DNA of 64,000 bases. It comes from Tenacibaculum sp. AHE14PA. GTDB taxonomy: Bacteria; Bacteroidota; Bacteroidia; Flavobacteriales; Flavobacteriaceae. Each line of letters opens with the position of its first letter. Position 1 is the stretch's first letter. Below, piece after piece: positions 17,299 through 24,949 of the stretch. The stretch covers positions 1,054,001 through 1,118,000 of the forward strand of contig NZ_CP058983.1 in assembly GCF_019278465.1 (NCBI RefSeq). Reading direction: 5' to 3'. The notes under the pieces are model-generated. The model saw nothing but the letters and a program-made list of their open reading frames with translations, searched no databases and was not told the origin of the DNA. Both the position numbers and the translations under genes were made by a program.

Positions 17299-17715
17299 AT
17301 GGAAAATATAGAGCAAATATTAGAGAACAATAAAGTAAAACCAACGGCTATGCGCCTGTTGGTTTTACAGTTTCTATTAAGTAAAAAAGTAGCTGTTACT
17401 TTAAGTGACATAGAAAATGCATTTGCCAAAGCTGATAGAACAACACTGTACAGAACTATTAAAACTTTTGAAAATAAAGGCATTGTGCATCAAATAGATG
17501 ATGGGACGGGTATTACTAAATATGCACTGTGTGAACAAGATTGCAGCTGTGAAATTGAAACTGATTTGCATTTGCATTTTCATTGCAATAACTGTAATGA
17601 AACTATTTGCTTAACAGAGCATAAAATTCCTCAAATAAAAGTACCAGATGGTTTTGTGTCAGAAAACGTAAACTTGGTGGTAAAAGGTATTTGTGATAAA
17701 TGTAGTGGACAATAA
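17299..17715 (+). CDS. Fur-family metalloregulator
   Basis: A 138-aa DNA-binding repressor of the Fur/Zur/PerR family. The N-terminal winged helix reads LENNKVKPTAMRLLVLQFLLSK, LSDIENAFAKADRTTLYRTIKTFENKGIVHQI. The C-terminal half has His-rich LHLHFHCNNC (CxxC) and a final CDKC, the structural zinc site. The regulatory-site ligands appear in the DLHLHFH stretch. It is directly behind the PII-like gene and directly before the tandem-TTGCAC promoter of the next unit, so it is a good candidate for the regulator of both TTGCAC promoters. The true metal signal (Zn, Cu, Co) cannot be told from this sequence. Confidence 0.9.
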   Translation: MENIEQILENNKVKPTAMRLLVLQFLLSKKVAVTLSDIENAFAKADRTTLYRTIKTFENKGIVHQIDDGTGITKYALCEQDCSCEIETDLHLHFHCNNCNETICLTEHKIPQIKVPDGFVSENVNLVVKGICDKCSGQ

Positions 17716-17750
17716 TTGCACTTCCATTGCACGTATTGGTATTATATTTT
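17716..17750 (+). promoter_or_regulatory. Second tandem TTGCAC promoter, upstream of DUF3703 and zinc-type ATPase
   Basis: TTGCAC at 17716 and again at 17727, 11 bases apart and with CCA before the second copy, as at 10674. A -7 element TATATTTT (one mismatch to TAnnTTTG) lies at 17743-17750. The site overlaps the stop of the Fur-family gene's transcript region and starts the next unit. It also argues that the open frame extending back to 17693 is not the real start of the DUF3703 gene. Confidence 0.65.
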
Positions 17751-17770
17751 TACAATCAAATGAGATAATA

Positions 17771-18133
17771 ATGAAACTGAATTATAAAATACCAAAGTAT
17801 TTAAAAGATGCTTATAATAAAGAACTTGGTTTATTTGAAGTTGCTTTGGCTAACAGTGATTTTACTAATGCGTGGTATCATTTAGAAAGAAGTCACATTA
17901 TAGGTCAATCTTATCCTATTGAGCATACCTATTCACATTGGTTAATGCTAAAGTTTGGCTTAATGCAAAAAAACACCAAAGAAGTATTTGGACAAATAAT
18001 AAGATTAATTGTTGGAGGTTGGAAATCGTTCATTAATCACATACCAATCGGCAATACAGGAGGTGCAAATGTACCACCATTAAAACGTATGCCTATTCCT
18101 AATGATATTAAAAATTTATTCAATTCAAAATGA
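17771..18133 (+). CDS. DUF3703-family protein
   Basis: A 120-aa soluble protein matching DUF3703: YKEAYNKELGLFEVALAN-type first helix, NAWYHLERSHIIGQSYPIEHTYSHWLMLKFGL, and the GGANVPPLKRMPIP block. The open frame reaches back to 17693, but the promoter lies inside that extension, so ATG 17771 is chosen. DUF3703 genes are frequent next to heavy-metal ATPases, and the several His plus the helical layout suggest a metal-related helper; function is not established. The stop TGA overlaps the ATG of the ATPase (ATGA at 18130), so both are translated together. Confidence 0.85.
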   Translation: MKLNYKIPKYLKDAYNKELGLFEVALANSDFTNAWYHLERSHIIGQSYPIEHTYSHWLMLKFGLMQKNTKEVFGQIIRLIVGGWKSFINHIPIGNTGGANVPPLKRMPIPNDIKNLFNSK

Positions 18134-20082
18134 AAAAAAAGAAAGTCAATTTAAGAGATTTAAAACCAGATTCAGAAGAACAACATAGTCACGATGATGG
18201 TCACGATCATAGTGGCAATTCAAGTCAAATTAAAGCCTATATTCCAGCAATCATAAGTTTTACAATGCTAATTATTGGCATTGCTTTAGATTATTTTGAT
18301 GTTGCATTTTTTAAAGATTGGTTGCGTATTGTATGGTATGGTATAGCATATTTGCCAGTAGGTCTTCCTGTAGTAAAAGAAGGATGGGAAAGTATTAAAA
18401 AAGGAGATGTGTTTACAGAGTTCTTTTTAATGTCCATTGCTACTATTGGTGCGTTTATTATTGGCGAATATCCTGAAGGTGTTGCAGTAATGTTGTTTTA
18501 CGCAGTTGGGGAACTATTTCAAAATGCAGCTGTTAACAGAGCAAAAGGAAATATAAAAGCATTATTGGATGTAAGACCAAATGAAGCTCTGGTATATCGC
18601 AACAATGATTATGTGTCTGTGAGTCCAGAAACGGTTGAAATTGGCGAACAAGTGCAAGTGCGTGTGGGAGAAAAAATTCCTTTAGATGGTATTCTACTTT
18701 CCAAAAAAGGTTCATTCAACACAGCTGCATTAACAGGAGAAAGTAAACCTGATACGATTGCAAAAGGTGAAAAAGTTTTTGCAGGCAGCATTAATTTGGA
18801 CGGTGTAATTGAAATAGAAACCACCAAAGAATTTAAAGACAGTTCCATTGCAAGAATTTTGGATATGGTACAGAACGCCACAGCTCGAAAATCTAAAACA
18901 GAATTATTCATTAGAAAATTTGCACGTATCTACACGCCAATAGTTGTGTTTTTAGCAATAGGTGTTACGTTTCTACCATACTTTTTTGTAGATGATTATG
19001 TCTTTAGAGATTGGTTATACAGAGCTTTAATTTTTCTTGTGATTTCTTGTCCTTGTGCTTTGGTAATTTCTATTCCATTGGGTTATTTCGGAGGATTGGG
19101 TGCAGCTTCAAAAAACGGAATTTTATTTAAAGGCGCTTCGTTTCTCGATGCAATGACCAAAATAAATACGTTGGTTATGGATAAAACCGGAACAGTTACA
19201 AAAGGAGTTTTCAAAATCAAAGTAATCAAAGCTATTGGTTGGGACGAGTCCGAATTTATGAAATACCTGATGGCTATGGAAGAACAATCCACACATCCTA
19301 TTGCAAAAGCCATTTTGGAATATAAAGATGAAGGTGCAGATTATGAGGCTTCCGAAGTTACTGAAATAGCAGGTAAAGGTTTAAAAGGTATCGTGAATGG
19401 CAAGACTGTTTTAGTTGGTAATAAAGCCCTAATGACAGCTAATAATATTAAAGTTTTAGAGGAAACAGAAACTATTGTAGAATCTATAGTATTAGTATCT
19501 ATAGACAATACATTTGCAGGTTATGTTGTCATTGCAGATGAATTAAAGGAGGACGCAAAAGAAACAATTACAGCCTTACATAAAGTTGGTATTAATAATA
19601 TAATGATGCTTTCTGGAGATAAGGAATCCATTACCCAACAAGTAGCAAAAGAATTGAATATTGAAAATGCTAAAGGAGGTTTACTACCAGAGGATAAATT
19701 AAATGAAGTTGAAATTTTAAAGCAAAATCCAGCAAACAAAATAGCTTTTATAGGTGATGGTATTAATGATGCACCAGTTTTAGCAGCGAGTGATGTTGGA
19801 ATTGCAATGGGCGGTTTGGGAAGTGATGTCGCTATTGAAACAGCAGATGTCATAATTCAAACAGACCAACCTTCAAAAGTGGTTAGAGCAATAAAAATTA
19901 GTCGTTCTACTCGAAAAATTGTTTGGCAGAATATCATTTTAGCTTTTGGTGTTAAAATAGTTGTTTTAATATTAGGTGCAGGTGGTTTAGCAACAATGTG
20001 GGAAGCTGTATTTGCTGATGTAGGTGTTGCGTTATTAGCAATTTTGAATGCTGTAAGATTACAACGAATGCAATGGCGTTAA
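18130..20082 (+). CDS. Zn/Cd/Pb-type P1B ATPase with His-rich N-terminus
   Basis: A 650-aa metal export ATPase of the inner membrane. There is no HMA domain; instead residues 18-30 are a His/Asp-rich tract (HSHDDGHDHSG). The core has ISCPCALVISIPLGYFGG with CPC, DKTGT, EQSTHPIAKA and GDGINDAPVLAASD. The last helices carry KIVVLILGAGG and ADVGVALLAILNAVRL, where the Lys and Asp are the ZntA-type transport residues, pointing to Zn2+, Cd2+ or Pb2+ rather than copper. It forms a two-gene unit with DUF3703 under the second tandem TTGCAC promoter. Good family confidence; the exact metal is inferred. Confidence 0.92.
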   Translation: MKKKKVNLRDLKPDSEEQHSHDDGHDHSGNSSQIKAYIPAIISFTMLIIGIALDYFDVAFFKDWLRIVWYGIAYLPVGLPVVKEGWESIKKGDVFTEFFLMSIATIGAFIIGEYPEGVAVMLFYAVGELFQNAAVNRAKGNIKALLDVRPNEALVYRNNDYVSVSPETVEIGEQVQVRVGEKIPLDGILLSKKGSFNTAALTGESKPDTIAKGEKVFAGSINLDGVIEIETTKEFKDSSIARILDMVQNATARKSKTELFIRKFARIYTPIVVFLAIGVTFLPYFFVDDYVFRDWLYRALIFLVISCPCALVISIPLGYFGGLGAASKNGILFKGASFLDAMTKINTLVMDKTGTVTKGVFKIKVIKAIGWDESEFMKYLMAMEEQSTHPIAKAILEYKDEGADYEASEVTEIAGKGLKGIVNGKTVLVGNKALMTANNIKVLEETETIVESIVLVSIDNTFAGYVVIADELKEDAKETITALHKVGINNIMMLSGDKESITQQVAKELNIENAKGGLLPEDKLNEVEILKQNPANKIAFIGDGINDAPVLAASDVGIAMGGLGSDVAIETADVIIQTDQPSKVVRAIKISRSTRKIVWQNIILAFGVKIVVLILGAGGLATMWEAVFADVGVALLAILNAVRLQRMQWR

Positions 20083-20171
20083 ATAATTAAAGTCATTGTA
20101 TTTATTTTAATTTTTTTAAAGTAAAGTATTTTTAAACAAACCAGATTTATTGTCCTCATAACTACTGTAAG

Positions 20172-21017
20172 TTGAAAAAGATTGAAAGAATAGTAAAAAA
20201 ATTAGATTCTAATTTAGATTTTTTAGAAAAAGAAATTGAAGGTGTTTTAGAAAAGTCTGAAGAAGGTATTAAAGTAACTCAAAGAGCTCTTGAACAAATA
20301 AGAGAACTTTTGTTAAAACGAAAATCAACATCAACTTCTGATGAAATCTATTTTTTCAAAAATATTAAGCCTCAAGTTTTTAGTAAATTAATTTATTATG
20401 TGAAATTATTTAGCATTGAAAGTAAAAGACCAAGAAGTAGTAACAAATCTCAAGTAAAGTATTTTAACAAACATATAGATAGGTTGCAAAATTATTTTAA
20501 TGATAATTTAGAGTTTTATCATTATTATAGACGAGGTGCTACTTTTTTGGATAACGAATATTTTATTAGAGGAAAAGCTAATATTCGTTTATTTCCAGAT
20601 TCTCTTTCTTTTTTCGCAGATGATAAATTTTCTACAAGCCACGATTCTACTGTAGCAACAATTCTTGCTTATGATATGTTAATAATTTATTTAAAAACTG
20701 AAATTGATAAACTTGAAAATAACAATGGTATGGAAGCAAATTATAACGCTTTTCAAAAGCAGTCAAAATTATTTTGGACAGGTAATAAAACAGATTTAAT
20801 AGAACTCATTTATGCACTTCATAGTTCTGGAGTAATAAATAGTGGAACAGCAGATATTAAAGAGGTAGCCTTAATTTGCGAACAAATGTTTAACGTTAGT
20901 TTGGGTGATTATTATAGAACCTTTTTAGAAATCCGTTCACGCAAAATAAATCAAACAAAATTCATTGATAAACTAAAAGAATCTTTAGTAGATAAAATGC
21001 TAGAATCTGATGAATAG
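20172..21017 (+). CDS. rteC: RteC-family regulator of a conjugative element
   Basis: A 281-aa protein with the RteC layout: an N-terminal coiled helix (LDSNLDFLEKEIEGVLEK), the middle block QVFSKLIYYVKLFSIESKRP, and the conserved C-terminal DNA-binding half TDLIELIYALHSSGVINSGTADIKEVA with LGDYYRTFLEIRSRKINQTKFIDKL. In CTnDOT, RteC activates excision-gene transcription. The start is a TTG at 20172; no ATG lies nearby in frame. It is the clearest sign that this region belongs to an integrative element. It ends just before a palindrome and a strong terminator and is followed by the HTH/replication-type genes. Confidence 0.9.
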   Translation: MKKIERIVKKLDSNLDFLEKEIEGVLEKSEEGIKVTQRALEQIRELLLKRKSTSTSDEIYFFKNIKPQVFSKLIYYVKLFSIESKRPRSSNKSQVKYFNKHIDRLQNYFNDNLEFYHYYRRGATFLDNEYFIRGKANIRLFPDSLSFFADDKFSTSHDSTVATILAYDMLIIYLKTEIDKLENNNGMEANYNAFQKQSKLFWTGNKTDLIELIYALHSSGVINSGTADIKEVALICEQMFNVSLGDYYRTFLEIRSRKINQTKFIDKLKESLVDKMLESDE

Positions 21018-21160
21018 ACACCCAACTTGGGTGTTTTAAAGAGCAAATAATTTTCATAGAATTTGCTCTTTTTTAATACCTATATTTTACAAGTAAAATA
21101 TTAAAACACATAAATATAATTCATTAAATATGAGCATATAAAAACACCCAAGTTGGGTGT
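21018..21160. repeat. Two copies of a 17-bp palindrome flanking the rteC terminator
   Basis: ACACCCAACTTGGGTGT at 21018-21034 and ACACCCAAGTTGGGTGT at 21144-21160 are identical but for the central base, so each is a perfect palindrome with an odd centre and each is the reverse complement of the other. The first begins one base after the rteC stop. The copies are 126 bases apart and enclose the terminator. Confidence 0.8.
21039..21074 (+). terminator. Rho-independent terminator of rteC
   Basis: AAGAGCAAAT (21039-21048) pairs perfectly with ATTTGCTCTT (21061-21070), 12-base loop, followed by TTTT. Confidence 0.85.
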
Positions 21161-21180
21161 AACTTGTGAAAAACACTCAA

Positions 21181-21336
21181 TAATTCACTTCATATTTGCT
21201 AAACGAAAGTCAAATCGCAGATTCACGAATACCTATTTAAGAAAAACATTCTAACTCGTGAATTAAATCAATTTAATAGCTGCCATTGATAACGAAAGTT
21301 TGATGTGGTAGCTGTTTTTAACTTAAATCGTTTACT
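21181..21336 (+). promoter_or_regulatory. Structured leader of the HTH gene
   Basis: A possible -7 element CATATTTG is at 21191-21198. Two hairpins follow before the ATG at 21337: ATTCACGA/TCGTGAAT (21221-21228 with 21256-21263) and AGCTGCCA/TGGTAGCT (21278-21285 with 21306-21313, one G-U), the second followed by a T run. This layout could attenuate transcription or form an operator. Confidence 0.45.
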
Positions 21337-21615
21337 ATGGCAGCAACAATTATTACAACCGAAGATCTTCACGAATTCAAATTAGAATTATTAGAAGGTA
21401 TTAAAACAATCATCAATAACAAAACTGGTTTAGCCACTAAAAAATGGTTAAAATCACCAGAAGTTCGCGACCTGTTAAGTATTTCACCAGGTACATTACA
21501 AAACTTACGAATTAACGGAACGTTACCATACACTAAAGTTGGTGGTGTTATTTATTACGATTATGATGATATTCAAAAAGTAATGCAAGACAATAGAATA
21601 CACAACAAGTTTTAA
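21337..21615 (+). CDS. Helix-turn-helix (excisionase-like) DNA-binding protein
   Basis: A 92-aa protein of a type found on most Bacteroidota mobile elements. After an N-terminal helix (DLHEFKLELLEGIKTII) comes an HTH_17/MerR-like unit: WLKSPEVRDLLSISPGTLQNLRINGTLPYTKVGGVIYYDYDDIQKVM. Such proteins act as excisionases or as regulators of replication/mobilisation genes. It heads a run of three same-strand genes (33 and 48 base gaps) with a replisome-organiser-like protein and a DnaC-like ATPase. The specific role here is inferred from that order. Confidence 0.88.
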   Translation: MAATIITTEDLHEFKLELLEGIKTIINNKTGLATKKWLKSPEVRDLLSISPGTLQNLRINGTLPYTKVGGVIYYDYDDIQKVMQDNRIHNKF

Positions 21616-21648
21616 TGCCACTTTAAGTGCAGCTAAAACACCTATTCT

Positions 21649-22314
21649 ATGCAAAAAGTTAATTATATAAAACACCTAAAAGGTGTATTTATTCAATTCT
21701 CTAAAGACAACCGTTTAAATCCAACACATATAAGTTTATATATAGCATTATTCCAAATATGGAATAACAATCGGTTTTTAGACGAATTTTATATCAATCG
21801 AGAAGAAGTAATGAGCTTTTCAAAGATAGGCTCTAAATCAACATATCATAAATGTATTAAAGAGCTAAATCATTGGAAGTATATTATTTACTATCCATCA
21901 CACAATCCATTTAAGGGAAGCAAAATTAAGATGTTCAATTTTGAGACAAGTTATAAACAAGTTATGGACTCATACAATCCTATAAACGGACAAGCACTGG
22001 TATCTAATAATAAACATATACAAACTAATAAAAACATTAATAAACTTGACCAGCCAAAAAATGAAAATGATGTTATTACTTTTTTTAAAAAAGAAAAATG
22101 GCCAATAATTGAAGCTCAAAAATTTTTTAATCATTATCAAGGTATTGGTTGGAAAGTAGGAGGCAAAACAAAAATTGTCAATTGGCAAGCTACTGCTAAA
22201 AATTGGATGCTAAAAGCTGAAGAAATAAAAACAAAAATAAGTCAAAAAGCAGTTAGCCAAAATCAAGACAACCTAAAGACAAGTAAAAACAAAAACTACA
22301 ATGAGCCTTTATAA
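21649..22314 (+). CDS. Replisome-organiser/DnaD-like protein of the mobile element
   Basis: A 221-aa protein. The first 100 residues look like a winged-helix DNA-binding part (NPTHISLYIALFQIWNNNRF, INREEVMSFSKIGSKSTYHKCIKELNHWKYI). A polar Asn/Lys linker follows, then a C-terminal unit FFNHYQGIGWKVGGKTKIVNWQATAKNWM like the end of DnaD/DnaT-type phage and plasmid replication proteins. The next gene is a DnaC-like ATPase, and that pairing is typical of replication-start modules in phages and elements. I therefore infer a role in replication of the excised element; some databases label such proteins transcriptional regulators. Confidence 0.65.
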   Translation: MQKVNYIKHLKGVFIQFSKDNRLNPTHISLYIALFQIWNNNRFLDEFYINREEVMSFSKIGSKSTYHKCIKELNHWKYIIYYPSHNPFKGSKIKMFNFETSYKQVMDSYNPINGQALVSNNKHIQTNKNINKLDQPKNENDVITFFKKEKWPIIEAQKFFNHYQGIGWKVGGKTKIVNWQATAKNWMLKAEEIKTKISQKAVSQNQDNLKTSKNKNYNEPL

Positions 22315-22362
22315 CGCTTTGCGTCATAAGGCGCTTATTTCAGTAACTCACTATCTAAAACT

Positions 22363-23025
22363 ATGAATAAGATACAACCACATATTATAAAAGAAGGAGG
22401 TGTTCAATACCAATTAGGAGAATTTAATAACAATAATATTTCATACGATTTCAAAAAAATATTAATTTATCTTGATGCAAAAGGAAAACTGCTCTTTGGT
22501 AAAAACTTTAAAATCTATGAAGAAGATGAGGTTATTTTATATAAACTATGTGTCTATTTTATAAGTGATTTTGAAGCTTGCAAAAAATTAGAAATAGATC
22601 CATACAAAGGTATTTTATTATCTGGTCCAGTAGGTTGTGGTAAAACAAGCTTAATGAAATTATTAAGGTTTATGGTACCACATCAAAAACCGTATGAACT
22701 AATTCCTGCTAGAAATATCACATTCGCATTTAATAATATTGGTTACAAAACTATTGAAGAATATGGTAATAGTAGTTTTTATTGTTTTGATGATTTAGGT
22801 GTTGAATCAACTGGTCGTCATTTTGGTAAAGATTGTAATGTAATGGGAGAAATTCTTTTATCTCGTTACGATTTATTCCTAAAAAGAAAAATAAGAACTC
22901 ACGCTACAACCAATCTCAATGCACAAGAATTAGAAGAAAGATATGGTAATCGTGTACGTTCCAGAATGCGACAAATGTTTAACTTAATAAGTTTCGATTC
23001 AAGCAGTAAAGACAAACGTGGTTAA
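22363..23025 (+). CDS. DnaC-like AAA+ ATPase
   Basis: A 220-aa ATPase. Walker A is GPVGCGKTSL (about residues 89-98); Walker B is FYCFDDLGVES (about 139-149); a sensor-1-like THATTNL lies near 186; and an arginine-finger region RYGNRVRSRMRQMF closes the domain. This matches the DnaC/IstB-type helicase-loader group. It follows the DnaD-like gene by 48 bases, so the two probably load a helicase during element replication. An IstB transposition helper is an alternative, but no transposase is next to it. Confidence 0.82.
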   Translation: MNKIQPHIIKEGGVQYQLGEFNNNNISYDFKKILIYLDAKGKLLFGKNFKIYEEDEVILYKLCVYFISDFEACKKLEIDPYKGILLSGPVGCGKTSLMKLLRFMVPHQKPYELIPARNITFAFNNIGYKTIEEYGNSSFYCFDDLGVESTGRHFGKDCNVMGEILLSRYDLFLKRKIRTHATTNLNAQELEERYGNRVRSRMRQMFNLISFDSSSKDKRG

Positions 23026-23095
23026 ATTTTTAATAGCTTTTAAATATTGAAAACAATAATAAGTAAATAGACGTGTTTTAAATCTATAACAGAAA

Positions 23096-23138
23096 AAGTC
23101 GTTAATTATACGACTTCTTAATGAAATTTGTAAATTTG
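23096..23138 (+). promoter_or_regulatory. Hairpin and promoter in front of the sce7726-sce7725-RES cassette
   Basis: AAGTCGT (23096-23102) pairs with ACGACTT (23110-23116), a 7-bp stem that may end the preceding unit. A perfect -7 element TAAATTTG is at 23131-23138, 7 bases before the ATG at 23146. The cassette therefore seems to have its own promoter and a near-leaderless transcript. Confidence 0.6.
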
Positions 23139-23145
23139 TTGAATA

Positions 23146-24051
23146 ATGGACAAAACTAGCGACATTACCCAAATAAGAAGTTTAGCTCAAATATTTTCTG
23201 CCTCTAATTTTAAAAAAATAGTAAGAGAAGATAATTATTTTGATACATTTTACCGTATAAACAGATATGCTAAAATTAATGAGAATACTACTAATCTTGA
23301 GGTGCTTAATCAAATTTATAAATCATTATTAAAGGTTTATAAAAATGAATATGTCTATAAAAACGTACTAATTAACAAGCTTTTAATTAAAAAATATAGT
23401 CTTAAAAATACCATTGCTTTAAATGAATTTAAAGTAGGTAATTCTATTGCAGATTTTGTGCTTTTAAATGGTGAAGCTCGTGTTTATGAAATAAAAACAG
23501 AGCTTGATGGTTTAGAGAAATTAGATAAACAAATATCAGATTATGAGAAATTTGCTGATAAAATTTACATTGTAACAAGTTCTAAACACATTCCTAATTT
23601 ATTGACAAAATATTACAATTCTAATATTGGTATTATTGAATTAACTAATAGAAATGCACTTAAAACTTTAAAAGAAGCAAAAGTAAATCAATCAGTTTTT
23701 AACCACGAAACATTATTTAAAACATTAAGAAAAGACGAATATTTAAGTATAATTAAATCATATTTTAATGTTGTGCCAAATGTGCCTAATACACAAATAT
23801 TCAGAGAATGTCTTAAGTTGTCAAAAAATATTGATATTTTAGAATTTCAAAAATTAGTAATTCAAAAATTAAAGTTTAGAAATATTTCTAACCCAGAAAG
23901 TTTTAAAAAAAGACAAATTCCAGAAGCATTAAAACATATATGTTATTCTTTAAACTTTTCTGATAATGAATACCAACAGTTAGATAATTTTTTATCCCAA
24001 AAAAGCAAAGTATGTATTTCCCATATGTTAGAGGTAAACAATTTGAATTAA
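23146..24051 (+). CDS. sce7726-family protein, PD-(D/E)XK nuclease-like
   Basis: A 301-aa protein of the named but uncharacterised sce7726 family. A PD-(D/E)XK signature can be read: Glu 94 (LNEF), Asp 103 (SIADF), then Glu 115-Ile-Lys 117 (VYEIKTE), spacing typical of restriction-like and Holliday-type nucleases. It is followed by QISDYEKFADKIYIVTSS, the usual helix/strand after the ExK strand. The N-terminal 85 residues and the C-terminal helical third are not recognised. Its last 40 bases overlap the sce7725 gene, so the two are made together. Nuclease activity is inferred from the motif; the target is unknown. Confidence 0.85.
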   Translation: MDKTSDITQIRSLAQIFSASNFKKIVREDNYFDTFYRINRYAKINENTTNLEVLNQIYKSLLKVYKNEYVYKNVLINKLLIKKYSLKNTIALNEFKVGNSIADFVLLNGEARVYEIKTELDGLEKLDKQISDYEKFADKIYIVTSSKHIPNLLTKYYNSNIGIIELTNRNALKTLKEAKVNQSVFNHETLFKTLRKDEYLSIIKSYFNVVPNVPNTQIFRECLKLSKNIDILEFQKLVIQKLKFRNISNPESFKKRQIPEALKHICYSLNFSDNEYQQLDNFLSQKSKVCISHMLEVNNLN

Positions 24052-24947
24052 TCGCATTAAGAGATTTATGCTCGATATTTTCAGATGATATATTAAAAAC
24101 TTCACCAGTAATAGAACCAGTTAAAAGTACATCAACTTTTAAATCAACATTAAAAGAATTAGCCTCTAAAAATGTTAATTTTAATATTATTATAAACCCT
24201 AGAGTTGGCGATTTAAAAGGAAAGCATCAAGAAATTATTAATGTAGTTTCAGAAAGTTTACAAGGCTATGAGAACTTCCAATTAGCTGTTATTATGGATG
24301 ATAAATCCGAAAGAAATATCCAAACATTTATTGATTTTATAGGTGCTTTGAATTTTAATTTTAATGGTGTTACCTTAATTCACAATTCTGAAGTTTCCGG
24401 TAATAATATAGAATTACTTACTACAAATCTTAATATCGTTTATAACTTAATTTACTTCTCTAAAACAAGTAGAAGATATTATAGAGAGTTTGCTCAAAAC
24501 ACGCGTGTATCACTAGATGATTATTTTAAGGAAATGCCTAAAAATGCAGATTATCTTGATTTAGAAAGCAGCTTTTCTGAAGAATACAAATATTATCAAG
24601 AAGATGGTTTTGTTGGTTTTGGCGATTTTCTTACTATAGGTGATAATTATTCCGATTCAGGATTTTTACCTAGAGCTGTAGCAATACATTTATCTTATAT
24701 AGATGGTAATGATAGAATAAGAGTAAAACATTTTGTGTCTGACTCTAATGGTGATGTATCAGATATTGGTGGTAAATTTTCTGAAGCTATACATAAGTTA
24801 GTTACTTGGTGTAACCAACAAGATATACAAACAAATGCAGTAAATACTTTTCGAGATTTGCACCAAAGAGGTCATTTTCCTGGTCTTGGCACTTTAAAAA
24901 AGTTGTCAATTATGAATCACATCGAATTAGTAATTAAAAACATTTAG
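24012..24947 (+). CDS. sce7725-family protein (Beta-protein-like)
   Basis: A 311-aa protein whose start MYFPYVRGKQFELIALRDL is typical of the sce7725 family, so the ATG at 24012 is right even though it lies 40 bases inside the preceding gene. Strand-helix repeats suggest a TIM-barrel-like alpha/beta body (NFNIIINPRVGDLKG, FQLAVIMDDKS, VTLIHNSE). Near the end there is a GHFPGLGTLKKLSI block. I believe the family is related to the Pfam Beta_protein group, but I could not check. No catalytic site is assigned. sce7725 and sce7726 are usually adjacent, so they should act together. Function unknown. Confidence 0.8.
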   Translation: MYFPYVRGKQFELIALRDLCSIFSDDILKTSPVIEPVKSTSTFKSTLKELASKNVNFNIIINPRVGDLKGKHQEIINVVSESLQGYENFQLAVIMDDKSERNIQTFIDFIGALNFNFNGVTLIHNSEVSGNNIELLTTNLNIVYNLIYFSKTSRRYYREFAQNTRVSLDDYFKEMPKNADYLDLESSFSEEYKYYQEDGFVGFGDFLTIGDNYSDSGFLPRAVAIHLSYIDGNDRIRVKHFVSDSNGDVSDIGGKFSEAIHKLVTWCNQQDIQTNAVNTFRDLHQRGHFPGLGTLKKLSIMNHIELVIKNI

Positions 24948-24949
24948 TT

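Noticed and set aside
17693..17770. N-terminal extension of the DUF3703 protein
   Set aside because: It contains the tandem TTGCAC promoter; ATG 17771 fits the family start.
21337..23025. IS21-like transposon (IstB helper)
   Set aside because: The ATPase resembles IstB/DnaC, but no IstA transposase or terminal inverted repeats are present; the DnaD-like neighbour fits a replication module better.
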